Positions 13,838-14,162 of a stretch of DNA of 14,162 nt are shown here, piece by piece; position 1 is the first letter of the stretch, and every line of letters begins with the position of its first letter. The DNA lies in the NCBI GenBank assembly GCA_026000945.1, contig BNZI01000020.1:1-14162 (forward strand). Reading direction: 5' to 3'. The DNA is from Clostridia bacterium. GTDB lineage: Bacteria > Bacillota > Clostridia > Lachnospirales > Lachnospiraceae. Made by a program: the position numbers and the translations under genes. The notes beneath the pieces are model-generated. The model saw only the letters and a program-made list of their open reading frames with translations. It was not told the origin of the DNA and did not search any database.

Positions 13838-14162
13838 GCAGTAAATTTGTTTACCCAAGAAATAAATGCAGTGGCATATTGTTGGAAGAGGTCATTGGTG
13901 GATGGATTGCTTATCTTTCCCTGCTCATCAAATAGCGTAGGCACATTTCCGATATACATTTCTGGTTGGGATAAGGTGGGGATATCTAAAAAGGTCAACA
14001 CTTGTCTTAAATGATTGCTAGAACCAAAACCGCCCAAACCTCCGGGAGAAAAAGAAAGCAAACCTGCTGGTTTGTTTGCCCATACATTTTTTCCATAGGG
14101 GCGAGAAGCAATATCCAAAGCATTTTTTAATACAGGAGGGTAAGAGCGGTTATACTCAGGAG
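13834..14162 (-). CDS. NADPH-dependent FMN reductase-like protein (5' end outside the window)
   Basis: The reading frame is open from the window edge to TGA 13836-13834, giving about 109 C-terminal residues of a flavodoxin-fold NAD(P)H:FMN/quinone reductase (SsuE/azoreductase/ChrR-like). The diagnostic PEYNRSYPPVLKNALDIASR at the start of the visible part is the flavin-binding 'PEYN' segment. It is followed by KPAGLLSFSPGGLGG, HLRQVLTFLDIPTLSQPE and a short C-terminal helix. Such enzymes reduce free flavins, quinones or azo compounds, often under oxidative or electrophile stress. The N-terminal phosphate-binding loop is outside the window, so the substrate class cannot be refined. The gene reads toward rnpB, whose promoter overlaps its stop codon. 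No terminator separates them, so read-through into rnpB is possible. Confidence 0.88.
   Translation of the reverse strand, partial: PEYNRSYPPVLKNALDIASRPYGKNVWANKPAGLLSFSPGGLGGFGSSNHLRQVLTFLDIPTLSQPEMYIGNVPTLFDEQGKISNPSTNDLFQQYATAFISWVNKFTA

Noticed and set aside
13474..14014. Plus-strand open frames of 62 and 98 codons
   Set aside because: The first is antisense to RNase P RNA; the second is antisense to rnpB and the FMN reductase gene. Neither looks like a protein family.

Overview
The window is a chromosomal segment from a low-GC, endospore-forming Gram-positive bacterium (Bacillota). The basis is an AT-rich base composition, a SpoIIE homologue, purine-rich Shine-Dalgarno sequences with several TTG/GTG starts, an FtsH-Hpt-TilS-SpoIIE-DivIC neighbourhood, GdpP next to ribosomal protein L9, and a class A RNase P RNA. 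The class A RNA argues against Bacillus-type Bacilli and fits a Clostridia- or Negativicutes-like anaerobe. I cannot resolve the genus.

Bases 70-12126 form a dense, all-plus-strand block of housekeeping genes: divIC (TTG start), spoIIE, tilS, hpt, ftsH, the energising module of an ECF vitamin/metal transporter (ecfA1, ecfA2, ecfT), truA, gdpP and rplI. Spacings are short or overlapping within spoIIE-tilS, hpt-ftsH, ecfA1-ecfA2-ecfT-truA and gdpP-rplI. The segment joins three blocks that usually lie apart in Bacillota: division/sporulation/tRNA modification/FtsH; ECF-truA, normally beside ribosomal protein genes; and gdpP-rplI, normally followed by dnaB. A good candidate Spo0A-controlled sigma-A promoter, with a perfect 0A box and a 21-bp spacer, lies directly upstream of spoIIE. 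The SpoIIE protein is unusual: about half of the usual membrane domain is missing, and there is a CxxCxxCxxxC cluster in the central region.

Bases 12127-12429 contain no convincing gene. They hold a GC-richer stretch with several perfect inverted repeats, ending in an intrinsic terminator. From 12546 onward everything is on the minus strand: a VOC/PhnB-like protein, a frameshifted relic of an IS200/IS605-type TnpB whose tail holds the likely promoter of the VOC gene, the RNase P RNA gene (rnpB) with a clear sigma-A promoter and terminators, and the 3' part of an NADPH-dependent FMN reductase-like gene that runs off the window.

Most of the window is ordinary core genome. I see no clear new multi-gene system. 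The points most worth a second look are the shortened, Cys-cluster SpoIIE with its promoter, the structured stretch after rplI, and the TnpB relic.
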